A DNA stretch of 64,000 nt from JAZRZI01 sp045601325. Its GTDB lineage: Bacteria > Bacillota_I > Bacilli_A > RFN20 > CAG-826. This document shows positions 52,947 through 62,839 of the stretch, piece by piece. The notes under the pieces were generated by a model. The model was not told the origin of the DNA, searched no databases, and saw only the letters and a list, made by a program, of their open reading frames with translations. A program made the position numbers and the translations under genes. Position 1 is the first letter of the stretch; each line of letters begins with the position of its first letter. The stretch lies in assembly GCA_045601325.1 (NCBI GenBank), contig JAZRZI010000029.1, forward strand, positions 1-64,000. Direction: 5' to 3'.

Positions 52947-55630
52947 TGAAAAAGACTCCAGCTCTTATGCTTTTAAGTGGATTAGCCGCAGTGCTTGGCT
53001 TATCACTTGCTCCTAAAAATATGCATCTAGGTGATGCTTATTTTGTAAAATCAGCAGAATTTTATGATGATTTTGACGGTAACTCAATTAAGCCAGAATG
53101 GACAACGAGCAATGATGCTTCTTTAAGTAATGACTATTCATCTTTAAAGCTTGAACCACAAGCCTATGAATGGGGTGGCCATGTTTTATTAACCGAATAT
53201 GAAATTGAAAAAACAGTTAAGATTACATACGACATTCAGGATTTAGGATGTAATGGTTGGTTTGGTTTCTCATATGGTAATCCAAACAAAACATCACCTT
53301 TCCATGAATCAAATGCCGCATTTATTTTTGCTAATGACACAATTTTATACTTTGACCATGTCGATAAAGATATTGTCGATGATACCGGTATTAGATTCCC
53401 GTTTTCTTTTATCACCGGCACATCTCATTTGAGAAGAACTGTTGAAGTTACTTTGGAAAGACAACCTAATAAAACATATATAGGTGGCATCAAAATCTTT
53501 GAAATGTCCGGTTCATTAGTTGGACAACAAGACAATATTGAGATGCCTTGTGTTGATGGTTATATTGGTTTTAACTCCAACTTCACTAACGCAGAAATTT
53601 TCTCAATTAAAATTGAAAATGAAAATGGTGGAGTGGAATATTATGATGACTTCTCTACAAGCGAATGTTCCTATTTAACCAAGACTGTCGCGGGTTCTGA
53701 GTGGAACTCAGTTTCTTTTAACGAAACAGAATTAAAGTTAGGTAAAAAGAACAAATTAAATTTAGCTAATGTCGATAGTTATGCGACTTATGGCGAATCA
53801 TATTCTAAACCATCAAATAATGATTTAGATAACTTATATACTTTATCCGCTGATATTTTCCTTGGTTCTTTGGATATCGGATTAGAAACCGGTATTGAAA
53901 TCGGTAAGAAAACACCTTCAAGTAAGGGTTATTTCCTTGGTTTAAGAAAGAGAACTTTTGGATATGCATTAGTGGTTTACGAACCAGATAGTGAGACTGA
54001 AACTTCTATTGCTTGCCCTGAAGAAACAAGCGATATGATTATTTCCTTAACTGTTGAAGTATTCTCTGATGGTTCAGTTATTGCTAGTACGCCTCACGTT
54101 AGAGATGTTTCTAAAGTTGAAAACGTGGAAGGCTATTTTGGCGTTGCAACTAGAAACCACAACAGTGGCACTGGTTCTAGAGGTGGCATGATTAATACAT
54201 TCTCTTATAACAAATCAAGTTATAGAGAAAGAATTCAAGAAGATATATCCATTAACTTTAATGGCACTAAAGAAGAAGTTGATGAAGGCTATACATACTA
54301 TGATTTCTACTATAATAAAGAATTCTGGTTTACTGGTGACACTATTAAGCAATCAATGTATAAAACTGGCCAAACAGATGGTTATTTAACATTCTCCAGT
54401 GCATCTCCAACAGCATGTTTTGGTCCAAAAGTCAAAATATCAGAAGCTATCGTTAGATTTGATATTGAAATGATTTCTAGTCCAGAAACATTAATTGATG
54501 GTGCTTGCTTAGGTTTGCAATTTGGCAAACAAAACATCGGTTCGCTTTTTGAAAACGTTCCTTCTCTAGGCCTAGCTTATTATCCTGATCCATCAAATGG
54601 CGAAGTATATTGCACAAACGCATTCAAGACTAATTGTGAATACGCTGAAGGATATGATGGAATTATTAAAGATTCCACTGGAAAATCATTCAATATGTTT
54701 GAAAAAGGTAATAAGTATACCTTCTTATACATCATTAGAAACGGCACAATTTCTATGGCATTTAAATCTAGCGAGGAAGATGAAAAAGTCTTATTAACTC
54801 CTAGAGCGGTTGTTGCTTTGGAAGATACTGATGGTTACATGACTATCTTTGGCGCAAATGGCATTTCATTCATGCTTGATAACGTTAGCTACGTTAACTT
54901 AGATCACGCTCTTCCAACAGGTTCTTCTGTTTCTGTTGATGGATATCAAAGCACAACTAGGTATGATTTTAGAAAAGATAAAGATTTTTCTGGTTTGCTT
55001 TTAGATAATGCTTCTATCAAAAACAATGCGATGAGAATCTCAGAAGGTGGTTCTATCAAGACTCAAAACAATGTCGCAAGCAATATCTTACGTTTCCAAA
55101 CAGAAAATATTGAAAACACATTAAGAGTCAATCAAGGTAACTTAAAGATTGATTTAGTTTGCGATTCTTCTAATAAGATTACAGTTAAAGATTTATCTCA
55201 TAGTTACACATTAGACTTAGGAAATAATTTTAACTTTAACGGTGCGAATTTTGAAATTGTTACCTTTGGTAATAAATTAGAAATTTCTTATAGCAGTGGC
55301 GGACTTCCACTTGCGAGAATGTATAGAAATACAGTGACATACGAAATTGATCCAGTTACTACATTTGATAAATTAGCTTTAACTAGCATCAACGGTATTT
55401 CTTCTATCTACTCTATCTCTTTATTTAACTTAGATTCACATTGCTATATCGAAACAAGAAACTATAATCCTGAAACTGATGAAATTAATCCTTGGCCAGA
55501 ACGTGAATCTATCCCAGTGATTAAATATGGTGGATGTGGTGGTTCACTAATGAGCACATCGATCCTTATTACTGTATTATCCATATCATTATTCACAGTG
55601 CTTGTGATTTTAAGAAAGAAGGAGGACTAA
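52946..55630 (+). CDS. Surface glycan-binding-like protein with Cys-type C-terminal anchor
   Basis: An 894-residue protein. A signal peptide (1-33) is followed by about four LamG/concanavalin-type beta-sandwich modules (EFYDDFDGNSIKPEW, EYYDDFSTSECSYL, TYYDFYYNKEFWF and a last one from about 665). The end is YGGCGGSL, a hydrophobic helix and RKKED. No catalytic residues were recognised. It is translated with the importer (4-nt overlap region), so a role in catching the transported glycan at the surface is likely. The C-terminal motif is the same type as in the proteins at 32966 and 37709. Confidence 0.8.
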   Translation: MKKTPALMLLSGLAAVLGLSLAPKNMHLGDAYFVKSAEFYDDFDGNSIKPEWTTSNDASLSNDYSSLKLEPQAYEWGGHVLLTEYEIEKTVKITYDIQDLGCNGWFGFSYGNPNKTSPFHESNAAFIFANDTILYFDHVDKDIVDDTGIRFPFSFITGTSHLRRTVEVTLERQPNKTYIGGIKIFEMSGSLVGQQDNIEMPCVDGYIGFNSNFTNAEIFSIKIENENGGVEYYDDFSTSECSYLTKTVAGSEWNSVSFNETELKLGKKNKLNLANVDSYATYGESYSKPSNNDLDNLYTLSADIFLGSLDIGLETGIEIGKKTPSSKGYFLGLRKRTFGYALVVYEPDSETETSIACPEETSDMIISLTVEVFSDGSVIASTPHVRDVSKVENVEGYFGVATRNHNSGTGSRGGMINTFSYNKSSYRERIQEDISINFNGTKEEVDEGYTYYDFYYNKEFWFTGDTIKQSMYKTGQTDGYLTFSSASPTACFGPKVKISEAIVRFDIEMISSPETLIDGACLGLQFGKQNIGSLFENVPSLGLAYYPDPSNGEVYCTNAFKTNCEYAEGYDGIIKDSTGKSFNMFEKGNKYTFLYIIRNGTISMAFKSSEEDEKVLLTPRAVVALEDTDGYMTIFGANGISFMLDNVSYVNLDHALPTGSSVSVDGYQSTTRYDFRKDKDFSGLLLDNASIKNNAMRISEGGSIKTQNNVASNILRFQTENIENTLRVNQGNLKIDLVCDSSNKITVKDLSHSYTLDLGNNFNFNGANFEIVTFGNKLEISYSSGGLPLARMYRNTVTYEIDPVTTFDKLALTSINGISSIYSISLFNLDSHCYIETRNYNPETDEINPWPERESIPVIKYGGCGGSLMSTSILITVLSISLFTVLVILRKKED

Positions 55631-55632
55631 TT

Positions 55633-56907
55633 ATGAAAAGAAAAGTGTTTAACACCGCTATTTTAACTGCCCTTATATGCTTATCTGCATCTGTTACAAC
55701 CGGTTGCAATAAAAGAGTATGGCATTATAATTACGACAATTTCTTTGGAATGTGTGAACTTACCGGTGAATACTCCAATGGTGTCGATACTGCTTTAACT
55801 AATGATGCAGTGGCAAGCAAAGCTAAAATCATGGGAGTTAAATCATTCCGTATTTGGTTGTCTCCAAAAGATATGTTCATTGTCGATGATGAAGATAACT
55901 TGACCATTAAAGAATCTTATTATGCGGTTATAAAAGACCACATGGATAAATTGAGTGAAGCGGGTGTCCAAAACTTTGACATTATGTACACAACCTTCAT
56001 GTTCCCTAAGGATTATTTACCAACTACAGGCTATGTTGTTCCAGATCCAATGAGTGAATACGATTCTTATATTAGATTCTTAAATTTAAACGGCAAAGCT
56101 GCAGCATTAATTAAAGAATACTTACCTCAGACCACAATTATTGAACCAGGAAACGAACCTGATTTCCAACTCTCAAACTGTATTCATAAAAATGGTTTTG
56201 TCTTTGGTGGCTCTATGGCGGTCAATGGTGAATACCTTTTCACTGATGAAGAAAAAGCTAGCATTATTGATGATATGTGTTGGTATTGTCGTCATTACCT
56301 TAATGAGGCTGGATATAAAGACACATGTAAAGTTGCTATACCTGGTTTGACTAACTTAAGTACCACTCCTGATTTCTTGGATTTGATGTACGATAGAATT
56401 AAATCTAAATGTTTACCAGCTGGACAACCTAAGAGTGACACTAATGTTGATAATTATTTCGATTATTTAAACTTCCACCCGTACACATTTAATAAAACCA
56501 ACACAATTGACCAAGAATGGATTGATTTCTATAAAGAATTATATCAAGCCGCTCCTGATCATGGTGATGATGGTAGACCAATTATTTGCACTGAATTTGG
56601 TCAAACTGACTGGGGCTATGCTGATCCAGAAATCTTAGCCAGCACTCAAGAACATATCGCAGAAGTTTATGTCACATTCTTCGATACAATTAAAAGAGAA
56701 TTCCCAATGGTGGAATCGGTATATTGCTTCAGAATGTTCACACTTGTTCACCAAAACGTTAATGATGGTGAAAATAACTTTGGTATTTTCTATAACCCTG
56801 ATGATCCAACACGTTCTTGTAAAGCAAAACCTGCTGCAAAAGCAATTGCTAAATACTTTAATGGCGATGACTTTGATGTATCAATGTTAGATAAAGTAGT
56901 CTTATAA
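55633..56907 (+). CDS. Clan GH-A glycoside hydrolase lipoprotein
   Basis: The protein has 424 residues from ATG 55633 with GGAGG in the end of the previous gene. The lipobox is TTGC (Cys25). A TIM barrel carries the clan GH-A acid/base in EPGNEPD (Asn174-Glu175) and the nucleophile in ICTEFGQTDWG (Glu321), spaced as in GH5/GH39-type enzymes. The family was not fixed by eye. It should act outside the cell on the glycan bound by its operon neighbours, before import. Confidence 0.82.
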   Translation: MKRKVFNTAILTALICLSASVTTGCNKRVWHYNYDNFFGMCELTGEYSNGVDTALTNDAVASKAKIMGVKSFRIWLSPKDMFIVDDEDNLTIKESYYAVIKDHMDKLSEAGVQNFDIMYTTFMFPKDYLPTTGYVVPDPMSEYDSYIRFLNLNGKAAALIKEYLPQTTIIEPGNEPDFQLSNCIHKNGFVFGGSMAVNGEYLFTDEEKASIIDDMCWYCRHYLNEAGYKDTCKVAIPGLTNLSTTPDFLDLMYDRIKSKCLPAGQPKSDTNVDNYFDYLNFHPYTFNKTNTIDQEWIDFYKELYQAAPDHGDDGRPIICTEFGQTDWGYADPEILASTQEHIAEVYVTFFDTIKREFPMVESVYCFRMFTLVHQNVNDGENNFGIFYNPDDPTRSCKAKPAAKAIAKYFNGDDFDVSMLDKVVL

Positions 56908-56929
56908 TTTAAATTACTGTCACGAAACT

Positions 56930-56956
56930 AAGACATTCTTTAAAAGGATGTCTTTT
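56930..56956 (+). terminator. Terminator of the transporter operon
   Basis: AAGACATTC (56930-56938) pairs with GGATGTCTT (56946-56954), one G-T pair, followed by T-rich sequence. Confidence 0.82.
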
Positions 56957-57042
56957 TATATTTTTACACTTATGTTGTTATTTTTATACTTTATCTATTT
57001 TTAATCTTGAGAATTATATTAATATAATCTTAAGGCATTATT

Positions 57043-59979
57043 ATGTTTGATTATAAAAAGTTTAAAAATCCAGGCAAAGAATACCGTTCCATTCCTTTTT
57101 GGTCTTTAAATGGAAAACTAACAAAAGAAGAATTAAAGAAACAATTAGATTATATGAAGGAAATGGGCTTTGGTGGTGCGTTCCTTCATTCTAGAACAGG
57201 GCTTGAAACCGAATATATGTCTGATGAATGGTTAGACTATATGGAATATTGCACACAAGTGCTTAAAGAAAACGGTATGTATACTTATCTATACGATGAA
57301 GATAGATATCCTAGTGGCACCTGCGGAGGCATGGTCACAATGAACAAAGAGTTTAGAGAAAAATCTATGCTCTATTATGTTATTGATGATTCTAAAACAT
57401 TTGTTAAACCTGAAACATTCCTTGGTTATTACGCTTTAGTGTTAGGCGAACATAAAAAATGTATTTCATATCGCAAGATAGATAATTTTGATGATGTTAA
57501 ATCTAATGAAACTATTATCTGTGTCTACATTAAATATATGGAAGATGACACATTCTATAATGGCTTTTCTATGGTGGATGAGATGAACAGAGATGCGACA
57601 GATAAGTTTATCGAATTAACACATGAAAAATATAAACAAAGATTAGGTCATTTATTTGGTAGTGATATCAAAGGTATCTTTACCGACGAACCTTCTAGAG
57701 GTCCTTTATTCACTGGTTTCTCCAGGGAAAGAGAAGCTGATAACGATAACCTAGTCCCTTACACACAAAAGTTGTTTGAAGAATTTTATAAGAGAAATGG
57801 TTACCATCTTGAGGATCATTTGCCAGTTATTTGGTTTGGTTTAGAAAGTGATATGTTTTCAAAAGTTACATACGATTATGTTGAGACTTTAGAGGAGTTA
57901 TTCATTGAAAACTTTGCTATTCCGTATCACGAATGGTGCAAGAAGAATAACTTAATCTTTACCGGTCATATTCTTCACGAAGATAACCTTGCCGCTCAAG
58001 TGATAATGTCTGGAAGTATGATGAGATTCTATGAACATTTTGATTATCCAGGTATTGATAATTTAGGTAGCGCTAATTACACATATAGTGTTCCAAGTTT
58101 AGTAAACTCTATCGCTAAACAAATGGGTAAAGAATATGTCTTAGATGAACTATATGGTGTTTCTGGTTGGCCAATGAAATTAGAAGATTATAAACGCATT
58201 GGTGATTGGCAAAGCGCTGGTGGAGTAACATTACGTTGCCCACACCTAGCTTGGTATACGATGAAAGGTGAAGCTAAAAGAGATTGCCCTGCAACTATTC
58301 TTCACCAATCAGCCTGGTTCCGTGATTATAGGATGGTAGAAGATTACTTTGCTAGATTAACTTATTTATTAAAATCTGGTTCAGATATGGTGGATATCGC
58401 TATTATTAATCCGATTGAATCTTTATGGGGATTAGCGAATCAATATTTATTGATGAAGTTCTTATGCACGAAGGATCCGCTCGCTAGAAGGATTGATGAC
58501 GAATATTACATTTTATATAAAGACTTGTTATTAAATGGAATCACTTGTGATTACATCGATGAAGGCGTTTATCTTGATCATGGTAGTGTGTCTGGAAACA
58601 CTTTTAGATGTGGAAAAAAGAGTTATCACACGATTCTTTTAAATGGTAACTACACACTTAGAAGTAATACTTTAAAAGCATTACAAGAATTTATCTCTAA
58701 TGGAGGTAAAGTAATTCTAATTGGAGATGAGCCTAAATATTTAGATGGTAATAGACATAACTTCTCTAATGAATTAAATGGTGTTATTAAGATTCCTTTT
58801 GATACTTCTTTACTATTACCTTTATTAAATAAAGATATAGTGGAAACATCTTCTAAAAATGTAATTGTTGAAAAACGCACATATGGGGAAGATTTATTCT
58901 TATTCTTGTTAAATAGACAGGATAACCCTGAAAGTGTTTCTATCAAGATAAAAACTAATAAATATCCACATTTGTTGAATTTAAGAGACGGTTCAATCTC
59001 CAATATTTCATATAGTAGAGAGAATGATGAAGTTATTATAAATAAAGACTTTGCTTGTAATGAGGAATTAGCTATTTTCTGTAGTGATGATTTACCAACG
59101 TTAAATATGAGAAAACCTTTAACGTTCTCACCTATCGAATTTAACAATGAATTTTCATACGAACTAAAAGAAGATAATATGCTCGTCTTAGATAAGGAAT
59201 GCGAATTATCTATCGATGATAAAGTGGTAGCCTGTGATTATAGTGTGCATGCTGATCTAGCACTTAGAAGATATCTTGGTTTACCTATTAGAGATAACCA
59301 AATGTTACAGCCTTGGTTCTTAGAAAAATACCACAAAGAAGCCGCTCATAAAGTTTATGGTAGATGCAAACAAACATATAGATTTGACGTTAAAAACATT
59401 CCTAATTATTTAAAAGTAATGTTTGAATTACAAGATAATGAAGTTATTACTTTAAACGGACATAAGATTGATTTATCAAAATTAGAAGAATCTATTATCG
59501 ATTGTTGTTTCTCTTTAGCTAATATTCCAACTGAATACTTGCTAGAAGGAGAAAACATCATTATTGCTGAGTTTGATTACACACTGACAAGTAATGTTGA
59601 AGCTTTATATCTATGCGGTGATTTTGGAGTTAAACTTGGTGAAAATAAAGACACAATTATTGAGTTGGCAAAAGTTATTGTCCCTGGAGATATAAACGAA
59701 CAAGGCTTCCCATATTTCGGTGGAAAAATAATCTTACATAGTAAATTAGATAACGGAACATACAAAGCAAGTGTAGAAAAGATGGGACCAACTTGTATTT
59801 CTATTAATGGCAAATCAATAGCGTTCCCACCTTACGAAACAATATTTGATGTAAATGACAATTCATTAGATATAGAAATTACTTATACAAGAATGAATAC
59901 ATTTGGTCAAATTGGTGTTGGAAATTCAAAAGATGGTGTTAAGCCTCAAGAACTCAGCAGTTTTGTAATATATAGATAA
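57043..59979 (+). CDS. GH106-like glycoside hydrolase (alpha-L-rhamnosidase type)
   Basis: A 978-residue protein with -10 TATAAT at 57023-57028 and AAGG before ATG. The start, YRSIPFWSLNGKLTKEELKK with GFGGAFLHSRTGL, is the GH106 signature (few turns of a distorted barrel). Acidic candidates lie in DIKGIFTDEPSRG and EYVLDELYGVSGW. The C-terminal 350 residues are beta domains ending in a galactose-binding-like module. GH106 enzymes cut alpha-L-rhamnose from rhamnogalacturonan. There is no signal peptide, so it is cytoplasmic. A deleted copy exists at 45057-45593. Confidence 0.8.
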   Translation: MFDYKKFKNPGKEYRSIPFWSLNGKLTKEELKKQLDYMKEMGFGGAFLHSRTGLETEYMSDEWLDYMEYCTQVLKENGMYTYLYDEDRYPSGTCGGMVTMNKEFREKSMLYYVIDDSKTFVKPETFLGYYALVLGEHKKCISYRKIDNFDDVKSNETIICVYIKYMEDDTFYNGFSMVDEMNRDATDKFIELTHEKYKQRLGHLFGSDIKGIFTDEPSRGPLFTGFSREREADNDNLVPYTQKLFEEFYKRNGYHLEDHLPVIWFGLESDMFSKVTYDYVETLEELFIENFAIPYHEWCKKNNLIFTGHILHEDNLAAQVIMSGSMMRFYEHFDYPGIDNLGSANYTYSVPSLVNSIAKQMGKEYVLDELYGVSGWPMKLEDYKRIGDWQSAGGVTLRCPHLAWYTMKGEAKRDCPATILHQSAWFRDYRMVEDYFARLTYLLKSGSDMVDIAIINPIESLWGLANQYLLMKFLCTKDPLARRIDDEYYILYKDLLLNGITCDYIDEGVYLDHGSVSGNTFRCGKKSYHTILLNGNYTLRSNTLKALQEFISNGGKVILIGDEPKYLDGNRHNFSNELNGVIKIPFDTSLLLPLLNKDIVETSSKNVIVEKRTYGEDLFLFLLNRQDNPESVSIKIKTNKYPHLLNLRDGSISNISYSRENDEVIINKDFACNEELAIFCSDDLPTLNMRKPLTFSPIEFNNEFSYELKEDNMLVLDKECELSIDDKVVACDYSVHADLALRRYLGLPIRDNQMLQPWFLEKYHKEAAHKVYGRCKQTYRFDVKNIPNYLKVMFELQDNEVITLNGHKIDLSKLEESIIDCCFSLANIPTEYLLEGENIIIAEFDYTLTSNVEALYLCGDFGVKLGENKDTIIELAKVIVPGDINEQGFPYFGGKIILHSKLDNGTYKASVEKMGPTCISINGKSIAFPPYETIFDVNDNSLDIEITYTRMNTFGQIGVGNSKDGVKPQELSSFVIYR

Positions 59980-59996
59980 GATAACGTCTAATATAA

Positions 59997-60032
59997 TTGA
60001 CATTGAAGTATATAGATGATATTTTTTTTGTT
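59997..60032 (+). promoter_or_regulatory. Promoter of the XRE/ART operon, probably leaderless
   Basis: A perfect TTGACA (59997-60002), 17-nt spacer, TATTTT (60020-60025), and ATG at 60033, with no room for an RBS. Confidence 0.55.
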
Positions 60033-60470
60033 ATGGATAATAAGATTGAAATTGGCAAAAAAATTAAGAATGCAAGACTGATTCGAAACTTAACCATGGA
60101 TGTATGCGCGAACAAAGCAGGAATAACTCGGGCCACACTTTGGTCAATAGAAAGTGGCAAGGGAAATTATTCTATTAATGCTTTGTTAAGTGTTCTTAAT
60201 TTGCTTAATTTGTCTATTTCTTTTATTTCACCTAAGGAACCAGAACGAAAAAGAGCTAGTCGTTTAAACTCTTTAATTAATAAAAAAATCAACGAATTTA
60301 TCGTCTATACAATTGAAGAGTTTGCTGCTTTTGTTAATCGGGATAGTGGTTCAGTATATCGTGAGTTAAAAGAAAAAAATGTAATCAACGAATTGGAAAA
60401 TGATTATGAAGATTTGCATGGCATGTCTAAAGAATATTTAAATGATTACATTCTTAAATTGATTGAATAA
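60033..60470 (+). CDS. XRE-family antitoxin fused to a DUF3791-like domain
   Basis: The protein has 145 residues from ATG 60033. Residues 1-65 are a helix-turn-helix (KIKNARLIRNLTMDVCANKA, GITRATLWSIESGKGNYSIN). Residues 85-145 (INEFIVYTIEEFAAFVNRD ... YEDLHGMSKEYLNDYI) resemble DUF3791, a small domain often encoded beside DUF3990. It is the first gene of a three-gene operon and probably both represses the operon and neutralises the toxin. Confidence 0.7.
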   Translation: MDNKIEIGKKIKNARLIRNLTMDVCANKAGITRATLWSIESGKGNYSINALLSVLNLLNLSISFISPKEPERKRASRLNSLINKKINEFIVYTIEEFAAFVNRDSGSVYRELKEKNVINELENDYEDLHGMSKEYLNDYILKLIE

Positions 60471-60479
60471 GAGGTATTT

Positions 60480-60971
60480 ATGATTTTGTATCATGGCTCA
60501 AATGTAATAGCAGATACACCAAAAATATTAAAATCTGAAAAAGGAAGAGATTTTGGCTTTGCTTTCTATTTAACTCCTATTAAAGAGCAAGCAGAGAGAA
60601 TGGCAAAAAGAAAACAAAAATTAGCGTTAATAAAAGACAAAAATGCAAAAGCCATAGTAAGTGTTTTTGAATGGGATGAAGATGTGTCATCTTTTGCTTA
60701 TAAAAAATTTATCAAACCTGATGGTGAATGGTTATCGATAATAATTAAATGTAGATGTGACATTAATTATGTTCATGGCTTTGACATTGTTGAAGGAAAG
60801 ATTGCTGATGATTCAGTTGGCGAAACTGTTGGATATGTTGTTCGAGGAATCATGCGAATAGAGGACGCAATAGAAAAATTAAAATATCAAAAAATAAATT
60901 CTCAAATCGCTTTTTGTTCAGAAGACTCGCTTAAAACTTTAAAGTTTGTAACATCTTATGAGGTGAAATAA
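60480..60971 (+). CDS. DUF3990-like putative ADP-ribosyltransferase toxin
   Basis: A 163-residue protein with AGAGGT before ATG. Motifs in order: LYHGSNV (His4), GRDFGFAFYLTPIKEQA (Tyr in the FYLT strand), GEWLSIIIKCR, FDIVEGKIADD and NSQIAFCSEDSL. The His-Tyr-late-motif order is that of the ADP-ribosyltransferase fold, to which DUF3990 has been linked; this is recalled, not searched. It lies between two small proteins with DUF3791-like features. A toxin role is inferred from family and context. Confidence 0.68.
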   Translation: MILYHGSNVIADTPKILKSEKGRDFGFAFYLTPIKEQAERMAKRKQKLALIKDKNAKAIVSVFEWDEDVSSFAYKKFIKPDGEWLSIIIKCRCDINYVHGFDIVEGKIADDSVGETVGYVVRGIMRIEDAIEKLKYQKINSQIAFCSEDSLKTLKFVTSYEVK

Positions 60972-61180
60972 TGGGTCACGTTTTATCAAAAACATACATC
61001 ATATCGGCCGTCACAGAAATGATTTCTAAAAAATCTCATATTTCTCTTAATGAAGCACGTGACCACTTATATTCATCTGTGCTGATTGACTTAATTAATG
61101 ATGATGAAATGGGGTTATATGGAGATTCTCCATTATATGTTTTTTCTATATATGAAGAATTAACAAAAAAAGATGAGTAA
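60971..61180 (+). CDS. Small DUF3791-like protein, probable second antitoxin
   Basis: A 69-residue protein whose ATG overlaps the toxin stop codon (TAATG). It is helical: SKTYIISAVTEMISKKSHIS, LNEARDHLYSSVLIDLI, GLYGDSPLYVFSIYEEL. The pattern matches small proteins found next to DUF3990 genes. It may be the direct antitoxin, with the XRE fusion as regulator. Confidence 0.62.
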   Translation: MGHVLSKTYIISAVTEMISKKSHISLNEARDHLYSSVLIDLINDDEMGLYGDSPLYVFSIYEELTKKDE

Positions 61181-61199
61181 TTTCTTTTTACCCATTTTT
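61173..61199 (+). terminator. Weak terminator between convergent genes
   Basis: ATGAGTAA (61173-61180) pairs with TTACCCAT with one mismatch and is followed by TTTTT. Confidence 0.4.
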
Positions 61200-61884
61200 A
61201 ATATCCTCTTAATTTAACTTCCTTAACGTATTCTAATAGTACTTTTTGGAATTCTATTGCAAGGTCTTCTTTTACTTCGTGAAGTCCTTGTTTTATAACG
61301 CCTTCTCTATCTACGAATTTTTGTAAATACAAGATATCCGCCCCTTTAACTAATTCACCCATTTCTTTAATAGATTCTACTGTGTGATATTCATTAACGA
61401 GTGTAGTTCTAAATTCATATTTAATGTGGTTTTGCTTGAGATATTCAACTGATTCTTTGATTTTTTCTTCGTGAGGAAATGTATATCCCGCTGTTTCTGG
61501 ATACATCTTTAAAGAGTTTTTAATATCCATCGCTACATAATCGATCAAGTTATTATCAACAAGATCTTTTATGACATCTGGTCTAGTCCCGTTAGTGTCT
61601 AACTTAACTTTGAAACCCAAAGATTTGATTTGAGATATTCTATCTTTAAGTTCAGGCATTAATGTAGGCTCTCCACCCGTTACAACAACAGCGTCTAACA
61701 AACCTATTCTAGATTTCAGACAATCTAAAATATCATTAAATGGAATTACATCAGTGGATGTCAAAACAGTTGTGCCGTTATGACAAAACGGGCATCTAAA
61801 GTTACATTTAGGAGTAAATATAACCGCGGACACCATATCTTCATAATCTAAAATTGATAACTTATCTAAACCAACAAATTCCAT
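61198..61884 (-). CDS. nrdG: Anaerobic ribonucleotide reductase activating protein (radical SAM)
   Basis: A 228-residue protein with the radical-SAM motif CNFRCPFC (Cys27, 31, 34) and the SAM-binding TGGEPT (69-74), followed by DTNGT. The N-terminal GLDKLSILDYEDMVSAVIF is typical of the NrdG2 type. It makes the glycyl radical on NrdD. It lies 33 kb from nrdD, which is unusual for a pair normally adjacent. Its promoter is TTAACA (61922-61917), 17 nt, TATAAT (61899-61894), leaving a leader of only two or three nucleotides. Confidence 0.92.
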   Translation of the reverse strand: MEFVGLDKLSILDYEDMVSAVIFTPKCNFRCPFCHNGTTVLTSTDVIPFNDILDCLKSRIGLLDAVVVTGGEPTLMPELKDRISQIKSLGFKVKLDTNGTRPDVIKDLVDNNLIDYVAMDIKNSLKMYPETAGYTFPHEEKIKESVEYLKQNHIKYEFRTTLVNEYHTVESIKEMGELVKGADILYLQKFVDREGVIKQGLHEVKEDLAIEFQKVLLEYVKEVKLRGY

Positions 61885-61893
61885 AGTGAAACT

Positions 61894-61922
61894 ATTATAG
61901 ATAATTATATATTTTTTGTTAA
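61894..61922 (-). promoter_or_regulatory. nrdG promoter, near-leaderless
   Basis: On the minus strand TTAACA, 17-nt spacer, TATAAT, then 9 nt to the ATG. No RBS is present. Confidence 0.6.
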
Positions 61923-61927
61923 CAAAA

Positions 61928-61951
61928 AAGAGGTTTGCACCTCTTGTTTTT
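61928..61951. terminator. Orphan terminator-like hairpin
   Basis: AAGAGGT (61928-61934) pairs with ACCTCTT (61939-61945), with T-runs on both sides. No gene ends just before it on either strand, so it is probably left from a deleted gene. Confidence 0.6.
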
Positions 61952-61996
61952 ACTCTTCGAATTGAATTGTGTACTCACAAATTGTGTTTAGATAAT

Positions 61997-62809
61997 ATGG
62001 TTCTTCATAATGATATTTTGGAAATTCCTGTTTCAAAATTTAGATGTAAAAGTGAATTTAAAGAAGATAGATTTCTTATGTTTGGAGAAGTAGATACAAT
62101 AACTAAGTATCAAATAACTGTAACCTATGAACACGATGGTGGTTGGGATGGCGAAATACCTATCTACCAAGGCACAAAATTTAAAAACTTTTTAACTAAA
62201 TTAGAAAGAAAAGAACCTGTTACTTTCTTGTTTTATGGCGATAGCATTACAGTTGGATGTAACGCTAGTGGAACTGAATATGGTGGTAACATAAAGCCAT
62301 ATATGCCTAACTTTGCAACTTTGGTAGTGGATGAACTATCCTCAATCTATGAAACTAAAATTAATTACGTTAACGCTGCTGTTGGTGGAATGAATACTGA
62401 TTGGGGAGTGGAAAATGTTCATGAACGTGTTTGTAAATACGCTTCAGATTTAGTTATTATCGGGTTCGGAATGAATGATTTTGGTCTAAGTCCTACTGAA
62501 TTCATTGAAAAAATTAAAAACATAATTTCAGAAGTAAAGAAAATAGTTCCAAATTGTGAATTTATCGTATGTTCTACAACTGTTCCAAATCCTGCATCTA
62601 CTTGGTATGATGGTAACCAAAAAGAATATTACAAATAAGTTATAAAATTAGACATTGATTATGTCGCTACAATTAATATGACTTCCTTGCATCATGATTT
62701 ACTAAAAAGAAAAGCATTTAAGAACATGACAGGCAATAATATCAATCAACCAAATGACTATTTAGCAAGAATCTATGCTCAAATGATATTGGGCACTATT
62801 GTAAAATAG
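61997..62809 (+). pseudogene. Decayed SGNH-hydrolase gene
   Basis: The frame has GDSITVGCNASG (nucleophile block), NAAVGGMNTDWG and GFGMND (block III), then stops at TAA 62636-62638. The same frame resumes at once with ATINMTSLHHDLLKRK and NNINQPNDYLARIYAQMI, which is the normal C-terminal SGNH block (catalytic His). A stretch between the two halves is also missing, and no good start codon or RBS precedes the first half. The gene is therefore broken by a stop, an internal deletion and probably 5' loss. Confidence 0.75.
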
Positions 62810-62839
62810 GAAAGTTTGTTAATTACAAAGTTTAAAAAT

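Noticed and set aside
58650..59147. 165-codon open frame on the minus strand
   Set aside because: It lies wholly inside the GH106-like gene, lacks an RBS, and its composition is that of antisense to a coding gene.
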